A stretch of DNA of 64,000 nucleotides from Physcomitrium patens. Its lineage: Eukaryota; Streptophyta; Bryopsida; Funariales; Funariaceae. The stretch is taken from positions 19,601,602 through 19,665,601 of the forward strand of contig NC_037253.1 in NCBI RefSeq assembly GCF_000002425.4, in the 5' to 3' direction. This document shows, one piece after another, positions 1 to 12,902 of this stretch (position 1 is its first letter; each line of letters opens with the position of its first letter). The notes beneath the pieces are model-generated. The model did no database searches, was not told the DNA's origin, and worked only from the letters and a program-made list of their open reading frames with translations. Both the position numbers and the translations under genes were made by a program.

Positions 1-1335
1 GACAGTTGTTAATTATAGGGTTCTCTTTGTCGTAGATCTAGCTGGTTGTACTGTTTCTACACCCAATCAATTGGATACTTTCTTCGCCAGAAGGGGACAA
101 TTTGGTTGTCAGCCTTCACATCCATGAATGTTATCTGAAGGTGGTCAATTATACATCTTCACATCATTGACTACAGTGGAAAGAGTCTCTGGACATGAAA
201 GGCCTATTAGCAATTAGACAACAAATGATAATGGGCCTAATCTACACCTTAGATGAGACAATTGCAAACATAGAGGGGTTTTTTGCAAATACTCAGTGTT
301 CTTAGACTAAATGGATATCTTAGAAATAGATTGCTCACAAGAATGTGATATTCAAACCAATTTCTTGATAATATGTTTATTGTAATTCTTCAATTCAGGA
401 CAATATTTAAGAAATAGCTAGCAAAAAAAGTGAAAATTGGATCAACTATACTATTGTAATATACTATTGTAATAGAGTCATGATAGAAATTTGTCCAAAT
501 TAACTCCATCTTGTCAAATTTTATTATGTGGGGAGGTACATAATCTATATCATTTATATATACATTGGATCCCAATACATGTAGCAAGAGCACAAAAAAT
601 GCACAATAAACATAAATGATCAAAGCTTTAGTAAAGAGTCAAAAAACAAATACAACTAAAAGATTTGCTCCACATTCTATAAAGTATTACAAAAGACATG
701 AAAAGAGACATATTTTAGTATGATTGATTGCAGCAAAGTAAATAAATAGCAATACAATTAAAAATTCAATGAATAGTAAAGACAAGGCAAGTCCACATCA
801 ATCTTTAATATGCTAAGATAGTGTAGAGACACCAACATATAGAGAATATAGGTGGAATTTTAGATGGAAAAAAGATTAGTTAAATATTACCTAATCCAAT
901 TATATTAGTAAGTTTTGAGGTATATAGAATCAAAATACAAACCAAATCTGAAGCAGAGATTCATCCTTGGTCATTGCAACAATTACATCTAAAAAGCCAT
1001 GTTATAAATGTTACAAGAATAGTTGGTTAGAGAAGTGATTATAATGCCAATCTATGTTGTGTAAATGATTAAACTATTAACAATACACTTGTACTATTGT
1101 AACATGTTCATACTCACATGATTGTCTAAAGATTAGGACAATCACTAATTTGACTTATAAAAATAAGGTGTGTCTCTTTGATTGTGATTCAAAGACAACA
1201 AATAGAATATAATAGAGGTCTCTTTAAGAACATATGTTGCCTTCACACACAAGCTATAAGTTCATAATCAATTCTTATATTTAAGTTTGAATATCTTTTT
1301 AGTCCAAGAAAAAAATTCATATTTATAGAACAATT

Positions 1336-1370
<35 letters not shown>

Positions 1371-2692
1371 CTAGTAATTCCTACTTAATTTGATGAATTA
1401 TATACAATTGCCAATTCTTGAGAAAAACCAAGTTTTAAATAGAATTAATTAATGTGTGATATAAGATTTTCTTCTTTCAATCCTACATTTAGTATAGATG
1501 CATATTTTATACTATAGCATTTGTAGATTTAATGGTTTATTTAACATATTTAAATAAAGTAGCTACTTCTATAATATATAACTTAAATGTAATATATTCT
1601 TAATTTAAGAACATCAATTGTGTATTAAGAAAGATTAAAATAAAGTAGTTTATTTTGCCTAAATGCATAGTTTTATATTTTAAAGGATACATTTGTTAAT
1701 TAAAAAATTAAAAAATTAATCAATTAAATAGAAGTAAGATAAAATAAAAATTTACATATTTATTTTACCTACCATCAAAAACTTTTTTGTAAATATTACT
1801 TTCATGCATTTAATACAATACTATAAATTATATTTAAGATATTAAAAAAATAAAAAATAATCTATCTAATACTAATTATTATAAAAAATATTTTAAATTA
1901 AATCACAAGACTTTTTATCTAAATGAATCTCTTAAATTACATGATAAGATTAAAATATGAAATAGAAATCAATAAAAAAAATTTATAATTATAAAAGAAT
2001 ATTTAAAAGAAATAAACCTAATATTATATATATATATATGATTTTAATTTTTTTTGAATAATATTTAAAATAAAATTTCATATAATTAAAAAGAATATCG
2101 TACTATATCATTCATATAAGTGAATATGTGTAACCCTAAGATATTTTATATAAAAAGATAAATTTAATTTAGTTTCTTTTTTTAATTTTAATTCAAAGTT
2201 TTTAACTTAAGTATTAAAAATTCGATCTATAACACAACATAAATGCTCTTCTTGTAATAGATTTAGACAATTTATCAAATTTTATCATTTATTTTTGTAA
2301 ATATCTATTTTATTAAAGAATAGGAGAAGAATTGAAAAATTAAAAATATTGAGACAAAAACAATATATCCTTCTATATTCTTTTAAAAAATATTTTTTCT
2401 AACAAGTTTTCAAATAAGCACAAAAGATCTTGATTTTGTTTTTAATAAAAAAAATACTATCAAATTATGGTTTAGAATTAAATAGAAAATATATGGAAAC
2501 ATATATTTTATATAAAAAAATAAGATTAATTTATAAAAAATAAAAAATAGAATAAAAAAAACAAAATTTTTCATTTTAAAATTCTATAATAATAAAATAC
2601 ATAAAATAAATGACTTATATCATATAAGAAGGTATCTTTAGACTTTTATCCAAAGTTATATAAAAGCCATTCAAGTTATATAGATTGAATTG
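1..2692. other. AT-rich intergenic DNA, no supported gene
   Basis: The first 225 bases have one plus-strand frame with only a single internal stop, but I recognise no protein in it. From about 400 onward the DNA is strongly AT-rich, with stops in all frames. It includes a T run of about 32 bases at 1339-1370 and a short AT run near 2025-2040. Nothing here supports a gene, and it looks like decayed repeat DNA. Confidence 0.5.
1339..1370. repeat. poly-T tract
   Basis: An uninterrupted run of about 32 T residues is flanked by AT-rich DNA. Three similar runs lie elsewhere in the window (17854-17889, 31651-31685 and 46877-46905). The flanks do not match one another, so these are more likely slippage products than copies of one retroposon tail. 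Confidence 0.85.
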
Positions 2693-3217
2693 TGTCATGG
2701 ACATACATAACTACTTAGATAAAAATGATTAGTTAGAAGGTAAATGAAGGTAGATTTGATAATATCTTATGGACAAGCTTCTTAAAAGCTTGATAGATGC
2801 AAATTTGACTTTAGACGTGTTTGTAGTTCATTCATAGGTTAAAAACTTGGCCAACAAGTTGGACTTGTGTTGCACATATTGGCAAGTTGTGGTATAAGTT
2901 GTCCATGTGGTGCACATGGAAGAAACTTGCATTGCAAATTACACACATGTTTTGCAAGTTGGATATGTATTGGAGGTCCTATAGAATGTTGTTGCATATC
3001 CCTTAGTTAGATAGTATATATTGAGGCAAGAGTGAAACCTACTTCACTCTTGTCAACATCTTTCTAATCTTTAGTCTTGTTTCAAGAGTCTTTAGATTTT
3101 TTTTTGGCAATAGCCAATATAATTCAATTTTATATTATATTTGAGTAATTATCTATTCTTTTTTAGTAACTAAGAGTGTATTTTTCTTTAGATTTTTTGT
3201 GATAAATGTCCTTGATA
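2693..3217 (+). mobile_element. Solo LTR of the gypsy family found in elements A, B and D
   Basis: The segment starts TGTCATGGACATAC, as the LTRs of elements A and D do. It then follows the same order of landmarks: the paired AAGCTT/AAAGCTT motif, the GGTTAAAAACTTGG block, the CTTCACTCTTGTCAAC block and a CCTTGATA end. No gag, protease or RT remnant that I can recognise follows it, so it appears to be a solo LTR left by recombination or a truncated end. The 5 bases on each side do not match, so no target duplication survives. The left edge is firm; the right edge is inferred by alignment to the D LTR. Confidence 0.7.
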
Positions 3218-4250
3218 GATTATTGTTTTAGTATTCTTTGTGGCTAAAGCTAAAACAATGACCACAAATCATTCAAATTTATATGTGATTAAACTTGCAT
3301 AAATAGATTACTTAAATAGAATTGTTTAAGACATGGTAAATGATAAGATTTTAAGACTAAATGGTGTAGAGGTGGATTTTTTGAAAACTTTGAGAACATT
3401 GTAAGCCAAGACTATGTAGACCTAGGTAAAAAAAAATTACAAGTTTTTATTTATTTAAAAAAACTTACTAAGAAAAAAATTAAAAAGAAGTGATATAAAG
3501 TATCTACATAACTAGAAATTAAATTAATTTGGTTAATGCATCTTACAAAACATATGCCAATGATGACTTTTGGCTCTAGTTTTTTATTTTTTATTTAAAA
3601 TAAAATTTAAATATTATTATTTATTAAGTAATAAAAGAGAAGAACATTTATGACCCAAAACTATTAAAAAGAAATGAACATCACATTTTAATTCAAGATG
3701 TAGATGGCTCAACTCTAATTATTAAAAGTAATGAAATAATTATTCAAAACAAAGTAGGATTATTCCATACATTTAACTTGGTAATAGATTCAATCATCAA
3801 TAGGTGTGAATTATTTTCCTATTAATAATACAAAAGAATTCTTAGACTACAATAGATAGATAGGTTTAGATGGATTTGAACAAATGCTAAAAAAATCACC
3901 AAATTCCTTAACACACTGTTTTGCTTATTTCTTTAGATTTTAAAATAGTGAATAATTCTTGATTGTTACTATTATAAAATAAGTACAAAATAGTATAATA
4001 AGAAATTAGATATTCTAAAATATTAAACTGTTTATGAATTTTTTATACTCTTTTATGTATAATTCCTTAATATTATATAATGTGCATCTAAAAAAATTCT
4101 GATTTTTCAGAAAATAACATCTAAGCTTTTATCAGAATAAAGATTGCAAAGCATTTATGATATAAAGCAAAAACAGTAGGAGGTTTGGATAACATTGACT
4201 TTAAAAAGACACTCAAAGTATTACTATTTTTTTCGACAATACGAGCATTA
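3218..4250. other. AT-rich intergenic DNA
   Basis: This stretch follows the solo LTR and precedes the first GC-richer island. Short protein-like runs occur but are broken by stops every few dozen codons. It could be degraded retroelement interior. I found no motif firm enough to assign a family. Confidence 0.4.
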
Positions 4251-5088
4251 TCATAAATCAGGTTGCACTCAGTCAACGCAGAAATTGCTACGTCCCACTT
4301 ATGCGGACCAAGTCATTCACGTTGCAACATAAATTCTTTCCTGCAATACCTCCCCTGCAATACAACTTTATATCCTTTCTTTAGTGCAACACAAAGTGAT
4401 AACACAGTGGTAAGTCAAATTGTAAAGAAATCCATGCACTTCTAGCATTCGTAGTGGGTAAAGTTGTCATATTGCAGCAATTGGCAATTTTAGAAATGGG
4501 GAAGAATTATCTAGTAATGAGAAAAGCATGACTAAGATCACGCTACACACCATGTCTAGAAAGTAGAGTGGTTAAAAATTATTGTAATTGTTTACAACTA
4601 AACTTGTCATGGGCTCCTTATTTTCTACTACTAACTGCACAGTAGCTCCCCAAACTACAAAGGAGGAAGCATTTGATCCTACTGTCAGCTGTGGCGGCGA
4701 AAAGAATCTATCGTCAGTTTCCTATTTTACAGTTGAATCCATTAATCAGAGGGTATTAAATTTGAGTGAATGCCCCCAGATCTACACTACATATTGATGT
4801 CTGCTTCAGCACACAAGAACAGCTTCGGGGGTGTATTTATGGCACAATTGGATGATCAACCGGCCAGGACCATGGGCCTACACATTGTATTCCTAGAGGT
4901 GATCATAGTGATGAATGAGAGTTTTACACAAAAACTCCAGTTCGCAGTCGTGAACGCTTGTAATGATCAACTGGTGAACGAATTGATCTGCGAACGAAAT
5001 CAATATGTTATTACTAATTCGATAGTCTGATCAAGCAGCCAGAATTTTCAACAAACCAGAAACTCTAAAAAAACACCGAGTATTAAGC
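4251..5088. other. Downstream flank / probable 3' UTR of the ARM-repeat gene
   Basis: The base composition rises here compared with the AT-rich DNA to the left. Three short plus-strand ORFs (4263-4445, 4588-4797 and 4770-5030) overlap one another and have low-complexity or unconvincing compositions, with no recognisable domain. Because the minus-strand ARM gene stops at 5089, this is the natural place for its 3' UTR and polyadenylation region. I see no reason to call a gene. Confidence 0.4.
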
Positions 5089-7241
5089 TCAAAGTCCACT
5101 CAGTAGGTTAGAGCAAGGTCGCTCAAATGCTAAAACTAATGAGAGTTTCTTGGAAGTACTCACCAATAAAGTCTTGGAGATTATACTCCTCAGCTTGCTA
5201 GTGCTTAATCGATCCAAAAGTCTTCTGGCACCTGTGACTTCCTTGTCGGCCAACTGACGCAAATGATAACAAGCACCAGCAGTCACCATCTGCTTCCTGC
5301 ACTTGGCATTTCCGGACAGGGCCTGAAGAGCTGCGATTGGAAATTGCTTGCCGACCTCCTTGAACCGTGTATCCAACAGTAGCACTAATCCAATAATACC
5401 CCAATCTTCAGCGAGAAAGAGCTTTCGGTTTTCTTCATCAAGGAGGAGAAGCGCCAAGGCCTGCCCAACGTTGACATCAAGGTAGTTAGCGAAGATGACA
5501 CGAGCATACGAAGAATATAGACTTTGAGAAGTATGTAAGCAGAAAAAATAATAATAAATAAATAAATCTGAAACTAGGACACCATTTACCTGTGCAGAGT
5601 ATTCCTGCGCCATCGTGGACTTCGCATCCAGAAGTTTCACCAGCGGGCCAATCACGCCGGCTTCGCCCAAAGACCTTCTAGACTCCATAGAACAAGCTAT
5701 GAGACGAACTGTAGCAGCAGCAACTAGCTGCATAGATATTTTCCCTGAACGGAGGTGATTCGCGAGACGGGGCAATAATCCGGCATTCACTAGTGCGTCA
5801 ATGTTGTCTCTGCATGCTGCTAAGTTACGCAACGCTCCCAATGCGATTTCTTGTGCACATATATCCAGAGAACTATCTAAGTATCTAATTAAAGGTTGAA
5901 CAGCTCCATCACCTATGATTCTCCATCTGATACTGTCGTCAGAGACTGCAAGGTTTTGCAAGGTTGCCGCTGCATTTTCTTGAGCCATGCTTGTCCCAGA
6001 TGATATTAAGTTGATGACGATAGGAATGGCGCCATCGTCAGAAATGCCTCTTCGGAGGTTTTCAACTGCTGCGAGGTTTCGAAGCGTACCCGCGGCAGCA
6101 GCTTGCGCGCCTGAGGTGCCCACGCGGCAGACTTCTGTCAAAGCCGGGACCCCTCCGTGCGCTGTAATAGCCCTGGCGTTCTCGTCAGAAACAGACAAAC
6201 CCTGCAAACCAGCTGCTGCACTCTCCTGGGCGCGTGGAGAACCCGAATCCAAAAGACGAACAAGAGGTGCTATGCCCCCTTCAGCAACAACCGTGTGCTC
6301 GCAACTGTCGTTTAGAGCGAGCAAGCAGATGGCAGCAGCAGATTTTTCCCTGATAACAGGCTGACTGGCGTCTAAAAGATGCACAAGCACTGTCACCGCA
6401 CCCTGACTAGCAACCATCAAAATGTTCTTGTCGTCGTCCGACATGATTCGAAGCATACTGTCAAGGGCTCTTTGTTTGCAACCTACGTTCCCAATTTCGA
6501 GATGCGAAATCAAGTTCCTTATGGTCCACCGCATGGCCTCACGAGAAGACTCTGGAGTAACATGACAAATCGCTAGAGGATTCTCTTGCATAATTCCATT
6601 CTTAATCATCAACTGGCAATCATGTATGTGAAGGTCAAGTTGGCCACAGAGTGAATCCAGGTTACTCTGAGTTTGAAGTTTTCCGCCGTAGTTCAACGCC
6701 GTACATTTCCTTGCAAGGCTCCGAGCTTCCCCTAACGTCTCGATCATAGTCTGCACAACAATGCGACAAGTTCATACGATAGGCAAGAGGTTGATGGTTC
6801 ATAAATGCCTATCAGGCTGAAGAAGCGGGGGGGGGAGGGGGGGGGGTTCTTCTGCTCACTGAACCAGAGGCGTCACCTATCTAAGAAGGAATCGGTAACG
6901 CAAGCTTTGGTAGGAAGGAATGCACATTGTCTCAGAAATTCAAATTCAAGATAGATCATCACCTTCAAGAGTTCCTTGCAAGCCGCATTATCGCTAAGAC
7001 AACGAAGATGCGACATCTCAGTGAGAAGAGCACGCAATTGCAACAAGCGATTCTCGATAGCTTTCCAGCGTCCAAGAAATGCTTTGACAGAAGCAGCGTT
7101 CGCTGTGACTAATGATGCCAATTGCTGTGCCTCCTGGAACATGGACTGTGCCGAATTCTTGTCGGCATTGTGAACTACACGTTTCCTAACCTGTTTACCT
7201 ATTCCTTTCTCCTGTACTAGATTAACTTTCAAAGCCCCCAT
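5089..7241 (-). CDS. Armadillo (ARM)-repeat protein, three exons
   Basis: The exons are 7241-6963, 6750-5590 and 5460-5089. Both introns are phase 0: 6962-6751 (GTGATG...GTGCAG) and 5589-5461 (GTAAAT...GGGCAG). Joined, they encode about 603 residues. Removing the second intron restores an unbroken repeat, ...YSAQ/ALALLLLDEEN..., whereas reading through it inserts a tyrosine- and serine-rich stretch foreign to the family. Residues 1-160 are helical and leucine-rich. From about 165 to 590 there are roughly 42-residue ARM repeats with the typical G-(A/G)-(I/V)-x-P-L-(V/I)-x-L-L and A-(A/L)-x-x-L-x-N-L-A cores. ARM arrays form a superhelical protein-binding surface. The overall plan fits plant ARM-only proteins, not kinesin or U-box types, since no catalytic domain is visible. 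The last 20 or so residues after KLRSIISK are uncertain, and a further intron near the stop is possible. The partner and process cannot be told from sequence. Confidence 0.85.
6827..6846. repeat. G-rich tract in intron 1 of the ARM gene
   Basis: About 20 bases are almost all G, interrupted by one A, inside the first intron of the minus-strand ARM gene, so the transcript carries a C run. The tract could act as an extended polypyrimidine stretch. The G strand could form a quadruplex. It also marks a place where assembly length may be unreliable. Confidence 0.7.
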
Positions 7242-8400
7242 AGCTAGTCACTTCGTCAAGACGAGGCTTCACAGGCACTTCAAAACGACATTGTACCAAC
7301 CTCACGTCGCAAAAGTCACCACTCAAGCTCTCCTCTAATCAGATCAAAAGGCGTACACTCCTATAAAACGCATAGCTCTACAGCCTCGACGCATCTCCTC
7401 AATCTGAACATTACTGCCACACCCTTACCGGCTCTAGCCAGCCATAACGCTCAATCCTCCTTTTCCAACACCACGAACTCGACCACAACATAGATTTCCT
7501 CTGCAATAACCACCAACCCCAGCACTGCGCCACGTACACTTGACTTTGTATATTTAACTAACAATCTTGTGAGTCAACCACATAGGCACCTCACAACAAA
7601 TTCCAATGCCCTCAATGTGAACCGCTAACTCATGCTCTCAATCTCCTTCAAACTGCCTTCCAAATCACAATCCCTCAATCTTCCACCGACGTTTTCAACC
7701 ACCACTTGCAGGTTGTTCTCAATCCAATTTGCAGCAACAAACTATAGTCCGACTGTAGCCCGAGTCATAAAGAGAGTGAGAAGGAGGAGACGACAAGCTC
7801 GAGAAACTAAGTTCAACATGACTCTCACAATGCCGCAAACAAGTAGTGAGGGGCGGGACATGTAGACCCAGGTCAGAGCGCATACCCGGGCACTTTTCCG
7901 AGAAGAATTTCACCCGCAATTATGAAAAAGGTCCTCCGATCTATTCCCAGACTCCAAGCGGGGAGAATAAAGCCGGCCCGCTGGAGTTACCATCGCTCAC
8001 CAAACCGAGCGGGAGTTAGTGGCCCCCGCGGCGGGTCCAGCTGGGACTACTGCATGAACTCTCTTCTCCATTCAATGAGGCAAGGAAACCCTGGTGGCGT
8101 CTGGCTGGGTCCCGTTCTGACGTCCCTCCGGGGCACTTTTTAAGCGAACCGTTACTTTAATTCCTCCCCATTCTTCACTTCCGCGGGGTGGTGATGGACC
8201 TCCGAGTTGAGTTAACCCCCAACGCTTGCTCTGTAGCTAATCCGGCACGGTGATCTCCGTCAGGCCTTTTCAGGGCAGGGATAGTGGGCGAGACTGGAGG
8301 TCACGTTCTGCAACGCCACTCTGTGCTATCCCTCGTGGGGACGGTGATGAGTTCTTCAATCCATGGAAGAATTTATCCTTATTTTTTAACTAGTTACCCC
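7242..8400. promoter_or_regulatory. GC-richer upstream region of the ARM gene (5' UTR/promoter, not resolved)
   Basis: This block lies directly upstream of the ARM start codon and is far richer in G and C than the repeats around it, most of all between 7850 and 8370. Its ORFs (7632-7865, 7922-8143 and the overlapping minus-strand one) are short, overlap in conflicting frames and resemble no protein I know. It most plausibly holds the 5' UTR and promoter of the ARM gene. I could not pick out a TATA box or a transcription start. Confidence 0.4.
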
Positions 8401-9345
8401 CCCCCCAACACTGTTCATCCTTTAATACAGAAGTATAAATAAGCATGTGAGATACTGATATTACCATATTCAAATTTTATTGTTCAAATTATTCAGTGTA
8501 AACACATGTCATGAAGGCAAAATTTAAGAAATAATATATACTCTTGGAATTGTAACAAATGTTTGCAGAGACTCACTAATGTGCTAATTTGCACAGTTAG
8601 TTTTTTTTCTTTCATGTAAGCGTTTATTCTTTAGAAGCTTTTTTACACTATATTCTAAATAACAAGTTGTGCAACCGACTATCAATAGTTCTTAGCACAC
8701 AAAAGTAAGTTCGTAATTTTCAAAACTAACAAAATATCCACAAATTAGTTTGTGAAGAAATTAAAAGAATGAAATTAGAAGTCATTTCAAGTAATAAGTA
8801 TGACTTAAACTGGGAACTTGAAAACAGTAAACATCTTGTTGTAAAAACAACAACTTGGGCTTTTTCGGAATGTTTATTTATTCCTTATTTATTGTTTGTT
8901 TGAACCTCTTGTTCACACCTCGTTTATTCTTTGTTTGAACGTCTGTCCATTTCACCTGAACATGTAGAGAGAAATACATTTATATGTAATTTAAGCAAAA
9001 ACAACAATGAGTTACGATGCTAAATACAATCATACATAGCAGGTTCTGGTTTTACAATTGTTTCTTCATGGATTGAATAGTACTAGTGAATGACTAATTG
9101 TGTGAGATTGGAAAGAATCCTGCTTGAGCAAGATCCAAAGTGTCATGTGATGATGAAAAAAGAAGGAAATCTCTACTTCTTTTTGAAACCATGAATTGGA
9201 ATGATAGAATTTTGTACACACCATTACATATAATGAAACACAAACCTAATCACAACTGCATTTCAAGATCTGCTTTTGTTGTTATAAAATTCAAAACACT
9301 GAACACAACTGTGGAAAGAAGGATTCAAACCAGATACCTTTTGTA
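8401..9345. other. Intergenic DNA, nothing recognised
   Basis: This is moderately AT-rich sequence between the ARM gene's upstream region and the broken gene at 9.3-10.3 kb. It has a short C run at about 8398-8407. One 68-residue ORF (9140-9346) shows no domain. Confidence 0.4.
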
Positions 9346-10242
9346 GTAATTTGTTGAAATACTTGATTCTGAATAAAGTCCACATCTACCCATCCATTTC
9401 ATCCTCCACACAACAGGGGCAAGCACAGATCCAGTTTCACACTCTGAGATTCCAACACTGGACCTATCTGTAAAAGATGTGGGTTGAGTTTATATCTCCT
9501 CTTTTGTTGAAAGACATGTCTTATGGATCATATCTAGATTGATGCTTGTTGTGAGCAGATTCAAGATATGTTTTCTTCTGGAAAAAGGGAGTCACAGCAG
9601 ATGATTTCTTTCATTCCACCTTTTACCAGGGACAAAATCAACATGGACATATCCCTGGACTGTGGATGCAGATGAGTGTTTTTTTATTTGACCTAAAAGA
9701 ATGGGCCTGCTGTTTGTTTGTACATTTGCCTGCAGACAGCAGAAGGGCAATCAATCATGTCCTCTACCCCCTCTAGGATTCAATTTCAGCTGCAGCTTTT
9801 ACACACACTCTCTGGCCATCCTGATTTCTGAAAGCAACTACAAACGGCCCCATGAACTGACTCCATGCCTTTGTGGAGCCAAACACTACCATTTGTCCAC
9901 ACATTCTCTGTGTCATTGGGAACTCTCTCTCCCTTCCATAAGCAACTGCCCAGTTACAATATGGTTGTGTCATGGTTTTCCATACTTCAGTATTAAAAGA
10001 ATCCTTAAATAAGATGACATACACATGCACTCAATTCTACTTGATGAGGACTCCCTCCAACTGATTATGGGCATGGTTTGTGAATTCACAACAGGTGTGA
10101 ATGCAGTAAAAGATGGCTTGTTGGGAGCATGTTGCTTAGGAACATGTGAATCTTCTCCCATGACTTGCCACTGTGTGTCTGGAACAAATACAGGGCTAGG
10201 GCAAATCATGGGTAAGACATGAGATGATAGTTGATTCCAGTA
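9346..10242 (-). pseudogene. Unidentified broken gene or multi-exon gene on the minus strand
   Basis: Four minus-strand stretches read like real protein, though they lie in different frames. About 10242-10030 contains FVPDTQWQVMGEDSHVP and a serine-rich end. About 10030-9778 contains YCNWAVAYGREREFPMTQ and WSQFMGPFVVAFRNQDGQR. About 9695-9592 contains GYVHVDFVPGKRWNER. About 9459-9346 contains LAPVVWRMKWMGRCGLY and ends YYKRYLV-stop. The last stretch is preceded by a good acceptor (TTTTACAG). The first two run into each other with a simple frame change and no obvious donor, which favours a decayed gene over clean splicing. I do not recognise the family. The alternative is a functional gene with introns I have not placed. 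Confidence 0.35.
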
Positions 10243-10299
10243 CTAGCTTCTGCAAAGCAAAGCATGCATTGCAATCACTGCCTGGTAGGATATTTTGAG

Positions 10300-11150
10300 A
10301 GGATTGTCTCCATTCCTGTACAGGATTCTCCACTTTGCCACTTCTAGCTACTTCACATCATGTCTCCACAAAATCCACTGTGTTTTTAGACCACCACATC
10401 AAATCTTTCCATCTGGGTAAAAAGGGATGGCGCTTTTGGTCGAGCTTTCACCACAAAATCCAGCCAAGAACCTAAGCAGCTATTTCCACACCCCCCAAGA
10501 GAACACTCTGGCGTGGATCTTTGCTAAGCCAATCCCACATAATACTCTTCGGTACAGTACCCTGTACGCGGTATCCAGGGGGGAGTCAAGGGTCCTTTTA
10601 AGGCGCGCGAAATTCGTCTCACCGTCCCTGCAGGGGATCCACCCGCGCATCCCAGCACTCGGAGAAAAAAAAAAACCAAAAAAAAAAAAACCAAATCCAG
10701 CCGAGGTACGTTCTCCAGCATGGGCGAATCCGGAGCTAGGACTGTTCGCACAAGCCGAAGCTGCCATCGTCAGAGATGCTGCGACTGCGCGCAACCCATC
10801 TCTCCCCCCTGCGAAGCGACATCAATCATTCATGCAGAACCAGCCGTTCCATGCTCACGGGCGTTTGAAGATCCGTACCTCGTACAGTAGGGATTTCACA
10901 CTATCGTATCGTAGTAAATCTGGAACAGTATGGACAGCGGTGTGGATTGGCACCGATACTAATGTTGAAAAGCGATGCTCCCTTACTTTTTCCCCCTGCC
11001 CCCGGGAGCTCCGACGCCGTTAAAGTTGGTCGTCGACGCGTTGCCACAACACGGTCAAATATCATTTATGAGCGGGATTTGTTTGGACAGGGAGCCCTAA
11101 TCTCCACGTTTTCATTCATTCAAATAAACATACTTCTCGTTTCAAAGTAA
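10300..11150. other. GC-richer island flank with A-rich interruption
   Basis: A 198-codon plus-strand frame (10427-11023) is open here, but its antisense is also open over much of the length. It also crosses an A-rich tract of the form (A)n-CC-(A)n at 10666-10693, which gives a run of lysine and proline. The composition is not protein-like and no domain is visible. It may be the 5' region of the broken minus-strand gene next to it. Confidence 0.35.
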
Positions 11151-12577
11151 TAAACATCAAATAAAATACATTGTGGGTATGTGTGTGTGTGTATTTCATT
11201 TATTTTTATTTTTATTTTTTGATACAGAAACGGGTTATATGTAATTAATCCGCTCTGAGGTAATCTGTTTAATTCCATTTAATTGTCAGGTTCGATATGT
11301 TGTGCTTTGATGCAAGATTGAATCAAGCTTCATTGAGCGGAAAGAAAAAATAAAATGAAAATGAAAATGAAAATGAAATGCACACCCTAAATAACTTTTA
11401 TGCATTTCGAGAGTGTTGGTGTCTCTCGCACAACTAAGAAGAAGATTTTGATCCTCCTGATGCTTGCATTCACAACGAGGATGTTATGTTGGGAACTAAA
11501 GCTCCCCTGTTTTAGATGCAGGATTTAAATTAGTAAGAGGTACATTAGTTTTTTGTCCAATTAATCAAAACTTGCATGAGAATGATGTCTACCTGTGATA
11601 TATACTAATATACATCTAAGATAATCTAATCATATGGTTCCTGCAAAAAAGTGCGTGAATTAGCTAATTACTGCTTAGTGTAGGTTTCATGTTCGTAAAG
11701 TTCCTAAGATAATTTGAAGGTTATCCTCACACTTTTTTTGACGGGTGATGTGTTTGACCTATTGAGTTAATCTAACAGATAGGATCAAATCGAACGTCAC
11801 ACTCCAATTAAGTTAACACATAAACGCTGATTTTAAATAATATACTCAAATGCAATTGAATTATTCAACTTTACCTCATGAATATATTTTTTAAGGAATT
11901 TATTTGTGTACACATTTTTTTGATACTGTATATATGGAGAATTTGAGAATTTGAGCTTAAAAGTGAATGAGTGGAGTTTTTGTTTGTTTCAGTGATTTTA
12001 AGACATAGTTGATTTTATTCATGTTAATAATGTTTGCAAAGGAGATTAAAAAGATAAAATAAATAATTCCGTATCCAGGTTGAATGCAATGTGTTCTACT
12101 CGTGGACTGATGATTTTTTTAATTTAAAGGACACGAGGTAATATACATTACATTTTTCTGACTGTATGGTCTTAAATTATCACTGATGAAATGTGACTAG
12201 ATAATATTTTTTTTAAAAATGGGTGTAAAATTTCACAATTTTTCTATGACTTCAAAAATTTGCCCTAAACTTTCAATTCGAAAATAAAATCCACACATGC
12301 TCTCATCTAATTCACCCAAACTTCTTTATTAATATCAACTACACTTAAAATCATGGCATTACACAAATAAGATTCACAACTGCTTTTTATCGTTTCTAAA
12401 TTTTAACATACAGAATAACTTGGTTTTATCTTTACATATATGTACATATATATTTCATGGTTACCAGATATTAGCACATCAAAAACAAAATTTGCATACA
12501 GTTACAGGGTCAGATTTCTATTTCTTTTTAAATATTTATTTAGGGTTGTATTCTTTGGGAATCAACATTAAATCACA
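11151..12577. other. AT-rich intergenic DNA with simple repeats
   Basis: The stretch contains a TG/GT repeat (about 11174-11193), T-rich TTTTTA units (about 11197-11220) and AAAATG repeats (about 11350-11376). No gene or element edge is visible until the MITE at 12578. Confidence 0.5.
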
Positions 12578-12788
12578 AGAATGTTAAACAGACCCATGTT
12601 TTTACTAAATCGACCTCCCCATGATGAAGAATATGGTAATTATGATGAATAAGGTTGGTTTTTGTTGGCTTTGGATCCAAAAGTGGACAAATGAGTCCAG
12701 AGATAATTTTTAATTTCATTTTTATTTTCCCATGAAAGTTAGAATGGGTGGGTCAGTTTAGTAAAAGTCTGGGTCTATTTAACATCCC
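12578..12788. mobile_element. MITE-like element, copy 2 of a local family
   Basis: The two ends form imperfect inverted repeats. The left end begins GAATGTTAAACAGACCC and continues TTTTTACTAAATCGACC. The right end, read on the minus strand, begins GGGATGTTAAATAGACCC and continues CTTTTACTAAACTGACC. The interior is non-coding. The same terminal pattern is seen at 63571-63826 and 42542-42763. No transposase is present, so it would have depended on an autonomous DNA transposon. The superfamily is not clear because I cannot fix the target duplication. Confidence 0.6.
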
Positions 12789-12902
12789 CTATTATTACTC
12801 TGTAGTAATCCCCAGAATATGTAACTTTCACCATCTCAGACATGACCTACTTATTTCAGAAGTCAGACCCAGTTAATGAATGCATCGAAGAGTCAAACTT
12901 CT

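Noticed and set aside
1..225. A mostly open frame containing VVDLAG, like a kinesin motif
   Set aside because: The rest of the kinesin motor pattern is absent and a stop interrupts it; too little to call.
5987..6364. A 125-codon plus-strand ORF
   Set aside because: It is the antisense shadow of ARM-repeat exon 2, whose minus-strand frame has clear repeat motifs.
10427..11023. A 198-codon plus-strand ORF, one of the longest in the window
   Set aside because: It crosses an A-rich simple repeat, has no domain and an unnatural composition, and its antisense is also open over part of the length.
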